From: Listeria aquatica FSL S10-1188
Lineage (GTDB): Bacteria > Bacillota > Bacilli > Lactobacillales > Listeriaceae
Assembly: GCF_000525795.1 (NCBI RefSeq)
Contig: NZ_AOCG01000006.1
Coordinates: 301,926-365,925 of the forward strand
DNA length: 64,000 nucleotides
Direction of reading: 5' to 3'
Positions 28,723 to 39,440 of the stretch are shown here, piece after piece; the first letter of the stretch is position 1; each line of letters begins with the position of its first letter. The translations under genes and the position numbers were made by a program. The notes under the pieces are model-generated. The model saw only the letters and a program-made list of their open reading frames with translations. It was not told where the DNA came from and did no database searches.

Positions 28723-29615
28723 ATGAATATTGGTTTTATGGTTAAACAAATCAGACTGGATAAAAATCTAACTCAAAAATATACTGCGTCTGGAATTATG
28801 AATTTATCACACTACAGCAAATTTGAGCGAGGTGAAACAACAACGAACATTGAAAACTTTTTAATGATTTTGCATCGCTTAAATGTAAGCTATGAAGAAT
28901 TTATTTTAAAGGACACATCTGAAATATTTATGCTCAAAAAAGGTCTTTCTCATGATTTTGCCAATGCTTTTACGGCTGGTGATACTTTAAAGCTTTCTAA
29001 AATTATTGAAGAGACCTCCAAGATTCTTGAAAATAACAATGAACTTGCCTTTCATCACCTCAACGAGCTTGCCACAGTGTATCTTTCCCTTTTTAATAAC
29101 GGCTTTAACCTAGCTGATTTACAAGGAAAACTTGAAACAATCAAAAGTTATTTAAGGAAAGTAAACAATTGGGGCATCTATGAATTTGTTTTGCTAAACA
29201 ATGCTTTAGGAACATTTAAAATGAATGAGGTGATTTACTTTGCGAAAAAAACAGAAGTACAGTTGAAAAAAATTTGCAATCACTGACAAATGCTATATTG
29301 CTAATGCTATCTTGTATAATGCATCCCTTCTTTTATTAGAAGCTCATCGTTTTAAAGAAAGTCATAAATTCGCCTCCATTTCTATTCAAACCGTAAAAAA
29401 AACATGCTAATACCTTTGAATTAATTGTCAGCAAAATCACCTTTCACGCTTCTGCTTTCGCCCTCTCCCTTCCCGCTTATCACGAAACAGAACTTTTAAA
29501 AAGTTTTATTGCACTAGATGTAGTCGACAATCCTAATTTTTATCAGCTCATAGCGCAAATTTGTTGTGAAATCATTCCAGACCTTGAAATGAAATTACAA
29601 AATATTCATATTTGA
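28723..29615 (+). CDS. Rgg/GadR/MutR-family transcriptional regulator, two homopolymer errors
   Basis: A7 (29266-29272) and A8 (29395-29402) are each one base too long; restored, 296 aa, the usual Rgg length. N-terminal XRE helix-turn-helix (about 5-62) with LTQKYTASGIMNLSHYSKFE and RGETTTNIENFL, and a C-terminal TPR-like all-helical domain that in Rgg proteins binds short peptides. It ends 74 bp before an LPXTG surface protein transcribed in the same direction and probably controls it. This pair is absent from the L. monocytogenes order as I recall it. Confidence 0.85.
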
Positions 29616-29689
29616 AATTTTCTATTCAAATTTTCTGCAAAAGAGATACTATAAATGTGGAAAGACACTACTTGAGAGGAGTTATACTT

Positions 29690-31616
29690 ATGTTCTGTAT
29701 AAAAAAAGGAATGAAATTGTTCTGTGCCTTAGCAATCGTAATAGGTCTAATAGTACCGAGTTATCAAGCGAAAGCAGCTTCAAATGATACGGTTGCTATT
29801 CCTGACAAAAACTTACTAGCAGGTTTAAAAAAGCGTTTAGATAAGCCATTTGCTGATTCTTTGACCAAAGGAGATCTTGCTTCAATCACTGGAAAACTTG
29901 ACCTTACGAATCTAGCTGGAGCAAATGCAACTGTACCAGGGCCTGTCTCTAATCTTACTGGTTTGCAATATGCCTCAAACATTAATGAATTTGTTTTTTC
30001 TTATAACCAGACCAAAAACTTAGATGCCATCGCTAACTTTCCATTGCTAAAAAAAAGTTATTGCTGTTCAAGATGGATTAACAGATATCTCTGCACTCGC
30101 AACACTTCCTGCTTTAGAATCTGTTGATATAAGTTACAATCCAATTGAAGATTTTTCACCTATTTATAAAATTAAAAACCTAACTGCTTTTACCTATGAT
30201 TCAGGGGCATGGCTCTATCCTTCGAATCCACAAATCAACGATCGTCAATTTGAAAATTTTGTAAATATAAAAGGTTTGAAATTTATCAACTTGTCTTGGA
30301 ATCAAGTATCTGATCTCTCGCCTTTAACGGGTAATGATTATATCGAAAACCTTCAGTTAAATCATAATCATCTTTCAAATATTGCTCCTATTTCAACAAT
30401 GAAAAACTTGAATGTTCTCTATCTTAATCAAAACAATCTAACTTCCATTGAAGCTCTGAAGTCTTTACGCCATTTACAACTGGCCTATTTCGATGGCAAC
30501 CACATCACAGATTTGAGTCCCATGAAAAATTTCTATGAAAGCATGGTCAAAATCGGAGACTATCAAGGGATGCAATTACAAAATCAAACGATCAACTTGC
30601 CTCCAGTAACTGTACAAAAAGGAGAGACGGCTGTTTCTAACAATCCAACGTTAGATTTTAACGGAAACCCTATGCCCGTTACAAGCGTTTCTGATGCTGG
30701 AAAAATTTCAGATGATCATAAAACGATTTCCTTTAGCAATTTACCAGAGGGATTAACAACAGCAACTTACAATGTGGAACTCCATACTACTTCAAATAGT
30801 GGTGTCCCGATGGATTATTCACTGAAAGTCACACAGCCGATACAAGTTCGCCCAGCAGCAAAAACTGGTCGTGTTCACGTTTTTTATAAAGATGAAATGG
30901 GTAAAGAGCTAGCTTCCCAAGAAGTATTGAGTGGGAACATTGATGATAACTATCAAACCGTTCAAAAACAAATCGACAACTATCAACTTAAAAAAGTGGA
31001 AGGAAGTCCATCCGGAAAATATACAGCAGCTAATCAAACCGTTACTTATATTTACGAAAAAGTGGACGGAAAACCTGTTACTGTGAAATATGTGGATACC
31101 AGTGGAAACGAACTAGCTCCTGCTGATTCCTTGACTGGGAAACTTGGCGATCCATTTCATGTGGTTCCTAAGAAGATAGATGGTTGGCATCTAAAATCCA
31201 TTCCGACAAATGTAGATGGTCAATTTTCAGAGGTTAATCAAGCCGTTACTTTTGTTTACGAAGAAGCTAAGGCAAGTATCCTGCCAGAGAAACCAATCAT
31301 CAATCAAAATCAAGTCATGCCTCTTGATCCAATCGAAAAACCCACAAAGCATTTAAAAGAAATTTCATGCTTAGAAAAGGATAGGATTATACCGCTTGCA
31401 AGCGTTTCTTCTGATTTGCCAAGTTTTCAAAATACGGTTGTGAAAACATCTCTTGCAAAACCTATAACCAATAAAAAGAACACTCAGAAGCTTTTACCTA
31501 AAACTGGGGATACGTCCTCCGCTCTTTTATATGTACTAAGTGGATTCATTTTTATTCTAACTAGTTGGTTTTTATTGAAACGAAAACGCATGAATGGCCA
31601 GTCATTCCATTTATAA
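29690..31616 (+). CDS. Internalin-like LRR surface protein with MucBP repeats and LPXTG anchor, one homopolymer error
   Basis: A8 at 30049-30056, restored to seven, gives 641 aa. Order: signal peptide (residues 1-28, ending YQAKA), N-cap, 6-7 leucine-rich repeats of the 22-residue internalin pattern (about 95-280; for example LQLNHNHLSNIAPISTMKN), an Ig-like inter-repeat region, two MucBP domains (about 400-530; GRVHVFYKDEMGKEL and VTVKYVDTSGNELAP), linker, LPKTG sorting signal, hydrophobic span and KRKRM tail. LPKTG is a SrtA substrate and srtA lies 2 kb away. Probable adhesin; the ligand is unknown. Confidence 0.92.
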
Positions 31617-31623
31617 TAAAATC

Positions 31624-31659
31624 AAAAAAACCGGCTGATTAAATAATCAGTCGGTTTTT
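31624..31659. terminator. Bidirectional terminator
   Basis: Stem AAACCGGCTGATT/AATCAGTCGGTTT between the LPXTG gene and the convergent lplA. Confidence 0.88.
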
Positions 31660-31675
31660 GCTTAGTTATTTAGCC

Positions 31676-32671
31676 TTAGTAGAGTAGCTCTAAAAAATCT
31701 TCCTTTGTTATGTTCCCAAAATAACTTTGGATATCTATATCTGATAATACAGCTTCTAGTTCTTCTTTTTTATAAGGTACATCTACAAGTTTTTTCTCAA
31801 GTTCTGTTACATCTGCCACCCCAAAGAAATCACCAAAAATTTTGATAGCAGATATCTTCCCTTTATTAACATTCAATCGAATATCAATGGAACCAACTGG
31901 GAAGCGTTTTGTGCGTTCCAAATCAAACTTAGGCGATTTTCCGTAATTCCAATCCCAGTTTGCATAGCGGGCTTTTGAAATCTCGTGAATTCGCTCCCAG
32001 TCCGCATCTGTCAACTTGTATTCTTTCACATCCGAAACATCATTCACGTCAAAAATATAAAGTAGCAATAAATCACGAAACTCTTCTGTCGTCATTTCTT
32101 TATCCATAAAGTCAGCAATATTTGCTACTCGGCTACGTACAGATTTAATTCCTTTAGACTCAAGCTTATCTTTACGAGGCTTAAGAGATGCCGCCACGTG
32201 CTCTAAGTTTAAGTCATACATTAAGGTCCCATGCGAAAACATTTTCCCTTTTGTCGCAAATTGTGCATTTCCTGAAACTTTGTAGCCATCAATAAGTAAA
32301 TCATTCCGCCCTTTTAGTTCTGCATTGACCCCTAATTTTTGAAGGGCTTCCACAATAGGCTGTGTGAATTTCGCAAAATTATGGAAGGAATCACCATCAT
32401 CTTTTGTGATAAAACTAAAGTTAAGGTTTCCTTCATCGTGATAAACAGCACCACCACCGGAAAGGCGACGCACAACGATAATATCATTTTTTTCAACATA
32501 ATCCGTATTAATTTCTTCTATAGTATTCTGGTTGCGGCCAATGATAATCGAAGGTTTATTAATGTAGAACAAAAGAACGGGTTCATCAAGATTTAACTCT
32601 GTTAAAATAAATTCTTCTACTGCTAAATTAATTCGTGGATCTTTTTCGTTGTTATTGTCGACAAAATACAT
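31676..32671 (-). CDS. lplA: Lipoate-protein ligase A
   Basis: 331 aa; activates lipoate with ATP and attaches it to E2 and GcvH proteins. Motifs: INKPSIIIGRNQNT, VVRRLSGGGAVYHDEGNLNFSF lipoate-binding loop and DGYKVSGNAQFATKGKMFSHGT with the catalytic Lys; C-terminal accessory domain (about 245-331). Matches Listeria LplA1, used for host-derived lipoate. 15 bp after an MBL-fold gene, the same pairing as B. subtilis yhfI-lplJ. Confidence 0.94.
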   Translation of the reverse strand: MYFVDNNNEKDPRINLAVEEFILTELNLDEPVLLFYINKPSIIIGRNQNTIEEINTDYVEKNDIIVVRRLSGGGAVYHDEGNLNFSFITKDDGDSFHNFAKFTQPIVEALQKLGVNAELKGRNDLLIDGYKVSGNAQFATKGKMFSHGTLMYDLNLEHVAASLKPRKDKLESKGIKSVRSRVANIADFMDKEMTTEEFRDLLLLYIFDVNDVSDVKEYKLTDADWERIHEISKARYANWDWNYGKSPKFDLERTKRFPVGSIDIRLNVNKGKISAIKIFGDFFGVADVTELEKKLVDVPYKKEELEAVLSDIDIQSYFGNITKEDFLELLY

Positions 32672-32686
32672 CTGCTTTTCCCCTTT

Positions 32687-33418
32687 TTATATATTTTTTG
32701 TGAAACCTTTTGTTGCAATTTCGACTGGTCCAGAATAAACTTCGCTTGCTTCTTGCTTCAACTTTTCCAGATCGCCCACTTGCGGTAAGTGACTAAGAAG
32801 AAGTGACTTGACATTCGCTTGTTGCGCAAGTTTTCCGACTTCAACGCTTGCCATATGCACTTTGGATTTACCTGCCATCTCTTTAAAGAAGTTTGTATCC
32901 GTAATGAGCAAATCAGCTTCTTTTGCAAACGGAATAAAACTTTCTTGATAAGCACTATCTGCTGTATAAACCAGCACTTTTCCATTCGCTTCGATACGCA
33001 TCGCATAGCAAGGTACAGGATGAATCGTTTTCAAAAATGAAATAGTGAAAGGCCCAACTGTCAGCACTTCATTTTCACGATATTCATGTGCTTTTGTAAC
33101 GCCTTCCATTTCAAGATAAGAAAAGCCACGATCATCTTCCTTATGTCCATATACAGGGAGAACAGGCGGTTTTTCTTGATTAGGTGACAATAACCGCACA
33201 TGCTGCAAAATCCCTAAATCTGCGACATGGTCAGGATGATAATGGGAAATAATCGCTGCATCGATCGTATCAGGATCTAAATAATTTTGCATGATCGAAA
33301 CTGCACTTGCACCAATGTCAACTAAGAGTTTAAAACCGTCTTCCTCAAGTAAATAACTAGAAGTGCCATCGTTTGCTTTCGGATAGCCACCCCAGTGTCC
33401 AAAAACTGTTAATTTCAT
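32687..33418 (-). CDS. Metallo-beta-lactamase-fold hydrolase (YhfI/RNase Z-like)
   Basis: 243 aa. Metal motif HYHPDH (about residues 59-64) preceded by AAIIS, DIGAS upstream, Asp in YTADSAY and final His in LLLSHLPQVG. Compact relative of RNase Z and arylsulfatase-type MBL proteins. Precedes lplA in an operon. Substrate unknown. Confidence 0.88.
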   Translation of the reverse strand: MKLTVFGHWGGYPKANDGTSSYLLEEDGFKLLVDIGASAVSIMQNYLDPDTIDAAIISHYHPDHVADLGILQHVRLLSPNQEKPPVLPVYGHKEDDRGFSYLEMEGVTKAHEYRENEVLTVGPFTISFLKTIHPVPCYAMRIEANGKVLVYTADSAYQESFIPFAKEADLLITDTNFFKEMAGKSKVHMASVEVGKLAQQANVKSLLLSHLPQVGDLEKLKQEASEVYSGPVEIATKGFTKNI

Positions 33419-33493
33419 TTGATTTCACCCTCTCTTCACCTTCTTATCATACAACAATTTCACCTTGAAACCAAAGCAACAAGTTTTTGCATG

Positions 33494-33530
33494 ATAAAAA
33501 ACCTTTCTAGGATTCCCCAGAAAGGTTTTA
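33494..33530 (-). terminator. Terminator of srtA
   Basis: Stem AAAACCTTTCT/AGAAAGGTTTT followed by a U-rich run on the minus strand. Confidence 0.85.
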
Positions 33531-33533
33531 CGC

Positions 33534-34207
33534 TTATTTTGCAAAGTATTTGGATTGCAATTCTTTTGTTAGTTTCTCCGTTTTGACAAGCTTACCGACA
33601 ACAATAAGTCGTTTGCTCGTTTCCGTTGCTTTATCACAAGTGATTAAAGTGATTCGATTATCTCCTGCATCTTCAAGCACACTAACTTCTGTTTCATTTA
33701 CTATCTTCGTTTCAGAAACCTTATACTCATAGACATTTTTCAGGTCTGTCGTATAAATTTTAGCATCTTTTTTCACATCCATAAGCGGACCAAATAATAC
33801 AGATTGATTGCGCATGTGGTGCCCTGCAAGCGGGTAATTTCCTTTCCCCATCGTTTGGTCAGGAAGCATGGTTGTTGCTCCAGCGATTAAATTTGATGTA
33901 TTTGTTCCTTTTAAGATCATCAAGTTAATATTAACCGATGGGACTGCAATGGAACCAACAACAGCATTTTTGTCATAATTTGTTGCGCCTTTTATGACAC
34001 TTGACATAGACGGAAGTTCAACACTATCGTAATCAAAGGTTGCTTTTTTTATTATTGTTTTTTTTCGATATCTTTTGCAGAATAACTAGTAAGGTCACCG
34101 TGCCAACTCATGTATTTGACAATAGCAGTTTTGATAAACGGTGAAAAAATAAGTAACAATCCGATGATCAAAATGATAATAGCAATAATTTTCTTTGTTC
34201 TACTCAT
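33534..34207 (-). CDS. srtA: Sortase A, two homopolymer errors
   Basis: Membrane transpeptidase that cleaves LPXTG between Thr and Gly and links proteins to peptidoglycan. T7 (34044-34050) and T8 (34058-34065) are each one base long; restored, 223 aa from ATG 34207 behind a GAGGAGG site. One N-terminal membrane helix (about 6-26), then the sortase barrel: His in YPLAGHHM, Cys in ITLITCDKA, Arg in SKRLIVVG. Expected to anchor the nearby LPKTG protein among others. Confidence 0.95.
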
Positions 34208-34261
34208 ACTTTTCCTCCTCAATGCCTTTTTATTATAGCTTAGAGATTCTCTAACTTCAAA

Positions 34262-34873
34262 TTAAAATCCATGATCGCTTCTAATCAATTGCTTTTTCCC
34301 AGATAGATAGGGATTCCCGTGAACTGTGAAGCGTAGTGGATAATAAGTAGCTAGTCCTTTTCGAGGAACGCCAATTCTTGGAGACGCATCAATTTGCTTA
34401 GGAGGCTTCCCTGTTTCTAGCCAGATATTACTATCAAATAGAGTTTTTCCGTAGTCCGAAATCTTAAATTCAAACGCTTGTGTGAGTTTTCCTGGGCCAT
34501 TTGTAAGCTCAAGACCACCTTTTCCAGCGCGATTTTCTTGCATAGTCGATAGCTCCGTAAGCGGCTCGATCGCGCGAATCAAAACGGCTTCTGGGATTCC
34601 TTCTTCCATCGTAATGAAATTAAGTAACACTTGCTGATGCATTTGGTACATATAAATCCCACCAGGCTTCCCGAACATAATCTCTGTTCGTTTTGTTCTC
34701 CTGTTTGTATAGCTATGAGCTGCTTGGTCTAAGCCCCCCAAATAAGCTTCTGTTTCAACAATAATGCCTTTATAACAGTGTCGTCCCGTGTCATGCACAA
34801 GAATCGTGCCAAGCAAATCCCGTGCGACTTCAATCGTATTTTTCTTTTCAAAAAAAGCAGCTGACTGTTTCAT
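34262..34873 (-). CDS. 3-methyladenine DNA glycosylase (AAG/MPG family)
   Basis: 203-aa base-excision repair enzyme removing alkylated purines. Motifs: [26 protein letters not shown] with the catalytic Glu, [18 protein letters not shown], and [10 protein letters not shown]. Monocistronic, opposite to ltaS. Confidence 0.95.
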   Translation of the reverse strand: MKQSAAFFEKKNTIEVARDLLGTILVHDTGRHCYKGIIVETEAYLGGLDQAAHSYTNRRTKRTEIMFGKPGGIYMYQMHQQVLLNFITMEEGIPEAVLIRAIEPLTELSTMQENRAGKGGLELTNGPGKLTQAFEFKISDYGKTLFDSNIWLETGKPPKQIDASPRIGVPRKGLATYYPLRFTVHGNPYLSGKKQLIRSDHGF

Positions 34874-35067
34874 TCGATTACCTCTTTATCTTTTTCTCCT
34901 ATCATACAAAAAACGATTTCTTTTTTCCAACTTGAGACGCATGTGTTATCATTTCCCTTATGTTAAAATTGTGTTAAAATGTTAGACGTATAGTTTTAAC
35001 ATTTTATGAATTTTTACGACGTATAGAAAAACAATAACTATTAAATAGAATGTAGGAGAGGTGTAAC

Positions 35068-37068
35068 ATGAAGGATGGAAAAGGAAAAATCCAGACATTC
35101 CTCAGCAAGAATTATGGATTTTTTATTCTAGCCGTCATTTTATTCTGGCTAAAATCAGTAATTGCTTATGAAACGCAGTTTAAACTCGGTATAGAAAATG
35201 CAATGCAACAATTTTTACTTATTATTAACCCCTTGAGTACCGCGGTATTCTTTATGGGTCTTGCTCTTTTCGCAAAGGGACGTCGTTCCTTTATTTGGAT
35301 TATTATCATCGACTTTTTACTGACCTTTGTGCTGTATGCAAATATGGTCTATTATCGATTCTTCTCAGATTTCATCACACTTCCAAATTTAAATCCAAAA
35401 CAAATGCAAAATATGGGCGATATGGGTGGTAGTGTCCTAGCACTCATGCACTGGACAGATATTTTATTCTTTGTAGATATCCTATTCTTAATCGGTTTGC
35501 TTATTTTTAAATTTGCGAAACCAGATCGCACGGCAAGAATTCGTGCAAGAAAAGTGGTTGGGGTTTTAACACTTGGTGTAGCTATGTTCCTTGCCAATTT
35601 AGGAATGGCCGAAATTGATCGTCCTGAACTTTTGACAAGAACTTTTGACCGAAACTATATTGTGAAATATCTCGGTATGACCAACTACCAAATTTATGAT
35701 GCTGTTAAAAGCACAGAATCGCAAACACAACGGGCGCTTGCTGATAGCAGTGATGTAAACGAAGTTTTAAACTATACAAAATCGAAATACGCAGCCCCGA
35801 ACATGGAATACTTTGGAAAAGCTAAAGGGAAAAATGTTATTTACATTCACCTTGAAAGTTTCCAACAGTTTTTAGTGAACTATAAGTTAAACGGGCAAGA
35901 AGTTACGCCGTTTATCAATTCGTTCTTCAAAGATAAAAATACATTGAGCTTTACGAATTTCTTCCATCAAACTGGACAAGGAAAAACGGCTGATGCAGAA
36001 ATGATGCTTGAGAATTCGCTTTACGGACTTCCTCAAGGCTCAGCATTTACAACGAAAGGTTCTAATACTTTCCAATCTGCCCCGGCAATACTTGGACAGC
36101 AGGGTTATGATTCAGCTGTCTTCCATGGTAACTATAAGAGCTTCTGGAACCGTGACGAAGTTTATAAACACTTCGGATATAAAAACTTCTTTGATGCTAG
36201 CTACTATGACATGAATGACAACGATGTTTCCAACTACGGACTAAAAGATAAACCTTTCTTTAAAGAATCAGAGCCCTATATTGACTCACTAAAACAACCT
36301 TTTTATGCGAAGTTCATTACGTTAACGAACCACTTCCCTTATCCAATTAGCGATGAGGATGCAACGATTGAGCCTGCAAATACAGGAGATTCCTCCGTAG
36401 ATACCTATTTCCAAACTGCACATTACTTGGATGAATCTGTGAAATCTTTTGTTGACTACTTGAAGCAAAAAGGTTTGTATGACAATTCCGTGATTATCAT
36501 GTATGGTGACCACTACGGAATCTCTGATAACCACGCTGCAGCAATGACGAAGATTCTTGGCAAAGACTATAATGCATTTGAAAATGCGCAAGCACAACGC
36601 GTTCCATTCATGGTTCACGTTCCTGGTGTTAAAGGTGGTATCCAAGAACAGTATGGCGGCGAAATTGATGTTTTACCGACTGTACTTAGCTTGCTAGGTA
36701 TTGATACAAAGAACTATCTACAAATGGGATCAGATTTACTTTCGAAGGAACACAAACAACTTGTACCATTTAGGAATGGTGACTTTATTAGCCCAACCTA
36801 TTCCTTAATTGGTGGTAAATATTATAATCAACAAACAGGCGAAGTGATTGAAACAGAAACACCTGAAATGAAAGAAACAAAAGAAACCGTATCGAAAGAA
36901 CTGCAACTTTCCGATTCTGTTTTACAAGGTGACCTTTTACGTTTCTATACACCTGAAGGGTTCAAAAAGACGGATCCAAATGATTACAATTACAATAAAA
37001 AAACGAAAAAGAACAAATCAGATAGTAAATCCACATCAAATAAGTCGACAAACGAAAGTAGTAACTAA
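35068..37068 (+). CDS. ltaS: Lipoteichoic acid synthase
   Basis: 666 aa. Polymerises glycerol phosphate from phosphatidylglycerol onto a glycolipid outside the membrane. Five N-terminal membrane helices (about 15-190) and an extracellular sulfatase-fold domain with Mn2+/catalytic residues: Glu in IHLESFQQF, nucleophile Thr in GQGKTADAEMM, Asp-His in MYGDHYG and His in THFPY-like NHFPYP. An ALADS stretch after the last helix resembles a signal-peptidase site (inference). C-terminal Lys/Ser/Asn-rich tail. Own terminator. Confidence 0.96.
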   Translation: MKDGKGKIQTFLSKNYGFFILAVILFWLKSVIAYETQFKLGIENAMQQFLLIINPLSTAVFFMGLALFAKGRRSFIWIIIIDFLLTFVLYANMVYYRFFSDFITLPNLNPKQMQNMGDMGGSVLALMHWTDILFFVDILFLIGLLIFKFAKPDRTARIRARKVVGVLTLGVAMFLANLGMAEIDRPELLTRTFDRNYIVKYLGMTNYQIYDAVKSTESQTQRALADSSDVNEVLNYTKSKYAAPNMEYFGKAKGKNVIYIHLESFQQFLVNYKLNGQEVTPFINSFFKDKNTLSFTNFFHQTGQGKTADAEMMLENSLYGLPQGSAFTTKGSNTFQSAPAILGQQGYDSAVFHGNYKSFWNRDEVYKHFGYKNFFDASYYDMNDNDVSNYGLKDKPFFKESEPYIDSLKQPFYAKFITLTNHFPYPISDEDATIEPANTGDSSVDTYFQTAHYLDESVKSFVDYLKQKGLYDNSVIIMYGDHYGISDNHAAAMTKILGKDYNAFENAQAQRVPFMVHVPGVKGGIQEQYGGEIDVLPTVLSLLGIDTKNYLQMGSDLLSKEHKQLVPFRNGDFISPTYSLIGGKYYNQQTGEVIETETPEMKETKETVSKELQLSDSVLQGDLLRFYTPEGFKKTDPNDYNYNKKTKKNKSDSKSTSNKSTNESSN

Positions 37069-37106
37069 AAAAAAGCTTCCTAAACCTAAGGTTTAGGAAG
37101 CTTTTT
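37069..37106 (+). terminator. Terminator of ltaS
   Basis: Stem AAGCTTCCTAAACC/GGTTTAGGAAGCTT followed by T6. Confidence 0.9.
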
Positions 37107-37180
37107 TGCTCTTTTCTTTCTTGCTTAACTTTGCTATATTTTTAAGAGGGGTTTTTTTTAATGAGAAAGGAAAGGTTAAT

Positions 37181-38426
37181 ATGAAAATTTTACGAAATTA
37201 TGCTTTTACGATCTGTTTGCTATCAGGGATCATTCTTGGAGGGATCGCTGGCGTTATTTTCGGTGAAGGCACCGTCATTGTAAAACCGATCGGTGATATT
37301 TTTCTGAATTTGATGTTCGTTGTCATTGTGCCACTTGTTTTTTTTAAGCGTTTCTTCAGCTATCGCCAATATGAGACAAATGGCACGACTTGGTAAAATT
37401 ATTGGCACAATCTTTATTGTATTTTTCTCAACAGCGATTATTGCAGCAATTGTTGCCCTGATTGGTGTTAAATTATTTAATCCTTTACATAATGTAGATA
37501 CGTCATCTTTGCTTGCTAACTTACCAAAAGTCGATGCTACAAGTGGTAAAGGAATTGGACAAGTTCTAGTGGATACATTTACGGTTTCTGATTTTCTTGA
37601 TTTATTTACGAAGTCTAATTTATTGCCACTTATCATCTTCTCTATTTTATTTGGACTTGCAACAACCATGTCTGGTGAAAAAGGACGTCCCGTAGCTGAT
37701 CTTCTTCGTTCTGCGACTGAAGTCGTTTTAAAAATTGTACAGATCATTATGTACGCAGCACCAATCGGACTTGGATGCTACTTTGCAGTTACGGTTGGCA
37801 AACTTGGACCTCAAATCATCAGTGGTTATCTAAATGCCTTTTTACTTTATCTTGCGCTAGCATTTGTCTGTTTCTTCGGTTTAAATACACTCTATGCCTT
37901 TATTGCGGGTGGAAAAGCGGGTATCCGAACTTTTTGGAGAAATGTTCTTACGCCTGCCATTACAGCTATTGCAACTTCTTCAAGTGCTGCATGTATTCCT
38001 GTTAATCTTGTTGCGACCAAAAAAATGGGTGTTCCAGATGATATTGCAGAAACTGTCATTCCACTTGGTGCAAATACCCACAAAGACGGTTCAGTGATCG
38101 GTGGCATGCTCAAAATCGCCTTTTTGTTCACTTTATTCGGGAAAGATATGTCGAGCTTTGGAAGCATTCTAGCCATGCTTGGTGTAGCCTTTCTAGTCGG
38201 TGCTGTTATGGGCGCGATTCCAAGTGGTGGTATGACAGGAGAACTCTTAATTTGTGCAGTTTTCGGTTTCCCAGCTGAGCTTGTTGCTACCATCATGATC
38301 ATCAGCACCATTATTGATGTTCCTGCTACTTTACTCAATTCAACTGGAAATACTGTCTGTGCCATGCTTGTTTCCCGTTTCGTTGAAGGGAAAAATTGGC
38401 TAAAGAAAAAAATCATTACTAAATAA
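37181..38426 (+). CDS. Dicarboxylate/amino-acid:cation symporter (DAACS family), one homopolymer error
   Basis: T8 at 37338-37345, restored to seven, gives 414 aa from ATG 37181 (GAAAGGAAAGG upstream). Related to GltP/DctA/SstT: IGDIFLNLMFVVIVPLVF, the serine-rich reentrant loop in AIATSSSAACIPVNL, GANTHKDGSVIGGMLKI and the last motif VPATLLNSTGNTVCAM. Imports dicarboxylates, glutamate/aspartate or serine/threonine with Na+ or H+. Inserted between ltaS and tetR relative to L. monocytogenes. Confidence 0.88.
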
Positions 38427-38440
38427 AGGTACTCAAATTT

Positions 38441-38469
38441 GAGCAGTTTAATGGAACTGCTCTTTTTTG
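38441..38469 (+). terminator. Terminator of the symporter gene
   Basis: Stem GAGCAGTT/AACTGCTC followed by T6. Confidence 0.85.
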
Positions 38470-38473
38470 TGGT

Positions 38474-38499
38474 TTATAATAAAAATGTAAGCGTTATAT
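38474..38499 (+). promoter_or_regulatory. SDR promoter -10 with cre-like site
   Basis: TATAAT-like -10 (38474-38479) followed by AATGTAAGCGTTATAT (38484-38499), 14 of 16 positions of the CcpA cre consensus WWTGNAARCGNWWWCA. A cre over the start region would give catabolite repression. Confidence 0.4.
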
Positions 38500-38525
38500 C
38501 GTTTTTCAAAAGGAGGAAAAACAAG

Positions 38526-39275
38526 ATGAGATTACAAGACAAAGTAGCAATTATTACTGGTGCAGCAGGTGGTCAAGGAAAAGAAGAAGCCCTTTTATTT
38601 GCAAAAGAAGGAGCTATCGTTATTGCAACGGATATGCAAAAAGATCTAATGGAAAAAACAGGGGAAGAAATTAAAGCAATCAGTCCAAAATCAGAAGTAA
38701 TGGTGCATAATGTTGCCAAAGATGAAGACTGGAAAAAAGTAGTAGATCTTGCAATAGAAAAATTTGGTAAGGTTGATATACTTGTCAATAACGCCGGAAT
38801 CAGCACAGACCTTAACATTGTAGAAACTAGTCTCGAAAAATGGGATCAGGTCATTGACGTCAACTTAAAGGGTACTTTCCTTGGTATGCGTCATGTTATT
38901 CCGCACATGGAAAAAAATGGTGGCGGTTCTATCGTGAATATCTCTTCCATCGCTGGATTAACTGGAGGATCAGGTGCGAGTGCTTATACAGCTTCTAAGG
39001 GCGGTGTTCGTTTGTTAACGAAAGCTGTTGCTGTTGACTTTGCGAAGAAAAATATCCGTTGTAACTCCGTACACCCAGGATATATTGAAACACCAATGAC
39101 AAAAGAACTCTTTGAAAATGAGCAAACACACGACTGGTTCCAATCATTGACTCCGCTTCCACGACTTGGCAAATCAATCGATATTGCTTATGGCGTGCTT
39201 TACCTTGCAAGTGACGAATCTAATTTCGTAACAGGAATCGAGCTTCCAGTTGATGGGGGATATTACGCACAATAA
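38526..39275 (+). CDS. Short-chain dehydrogenase (cyclopentanol/3-alpha-HSD-type)
   Basis: 249 aa from ATG 38526, chosen because AAAGGAGG lies 9 nt upstream. Cofactor loop TGAAGGQGKEEA, NNAGIS, catalytic Ser in NISSIAG, YTASK, HPGYIETPMT, and C-terminal VTGIELPVDGGYYAQ. NAD(P)-dependent alcohol dehydrogenase of the classical SDR type; substrate unknown. Stands alone between terminators. Confidence 0.9.
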   Translation: MRLQDKVAIITGAAGGQGKEEALLFAKEGAIVIATDMQKDLMEKTGEEIKAISPKSEVMVHNVAKDEDWKKVVDLAIEKFGKVDILVNNAGISTDLNIVETSLEKWDQVIDVNLKGTFLGMRHVIPHMEKNGGGSIVNISSIAGLTGGSGASAYTASKGGVRLLTKAVAVDFAKKNIRCNSVHPGYIETPMTKELFENEQTHDWFQSLTPLPRLGKSIDIAYGVLYLASDESNFVTGIELPVDGGYYAQ

Positions 39276-39292
39276 TTCTCGAAAATGACGAA

Positions 39293-39327
39293 AGGAGAGT
39301 AGCTTTTTGCTACTCTTCTTTTTTTGT
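39293..39327 (+). terminator. Terminator of the SDR gene
   Basis: Stem GAGAGTAGC/GCTACTCT with T loop and a following T8 run. Confidence 0.85.
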
Positions 39328-39440
39328 TCTCCCCCTTCTTTCTAAATTAAGATTGTGCTACAATGAATGAAGTGTGAAAAGATGGAACTTCAATCGAGTT
39401 TTTAACATCTTCGATCCTATTATTTCTGGGGGTGTATGAG

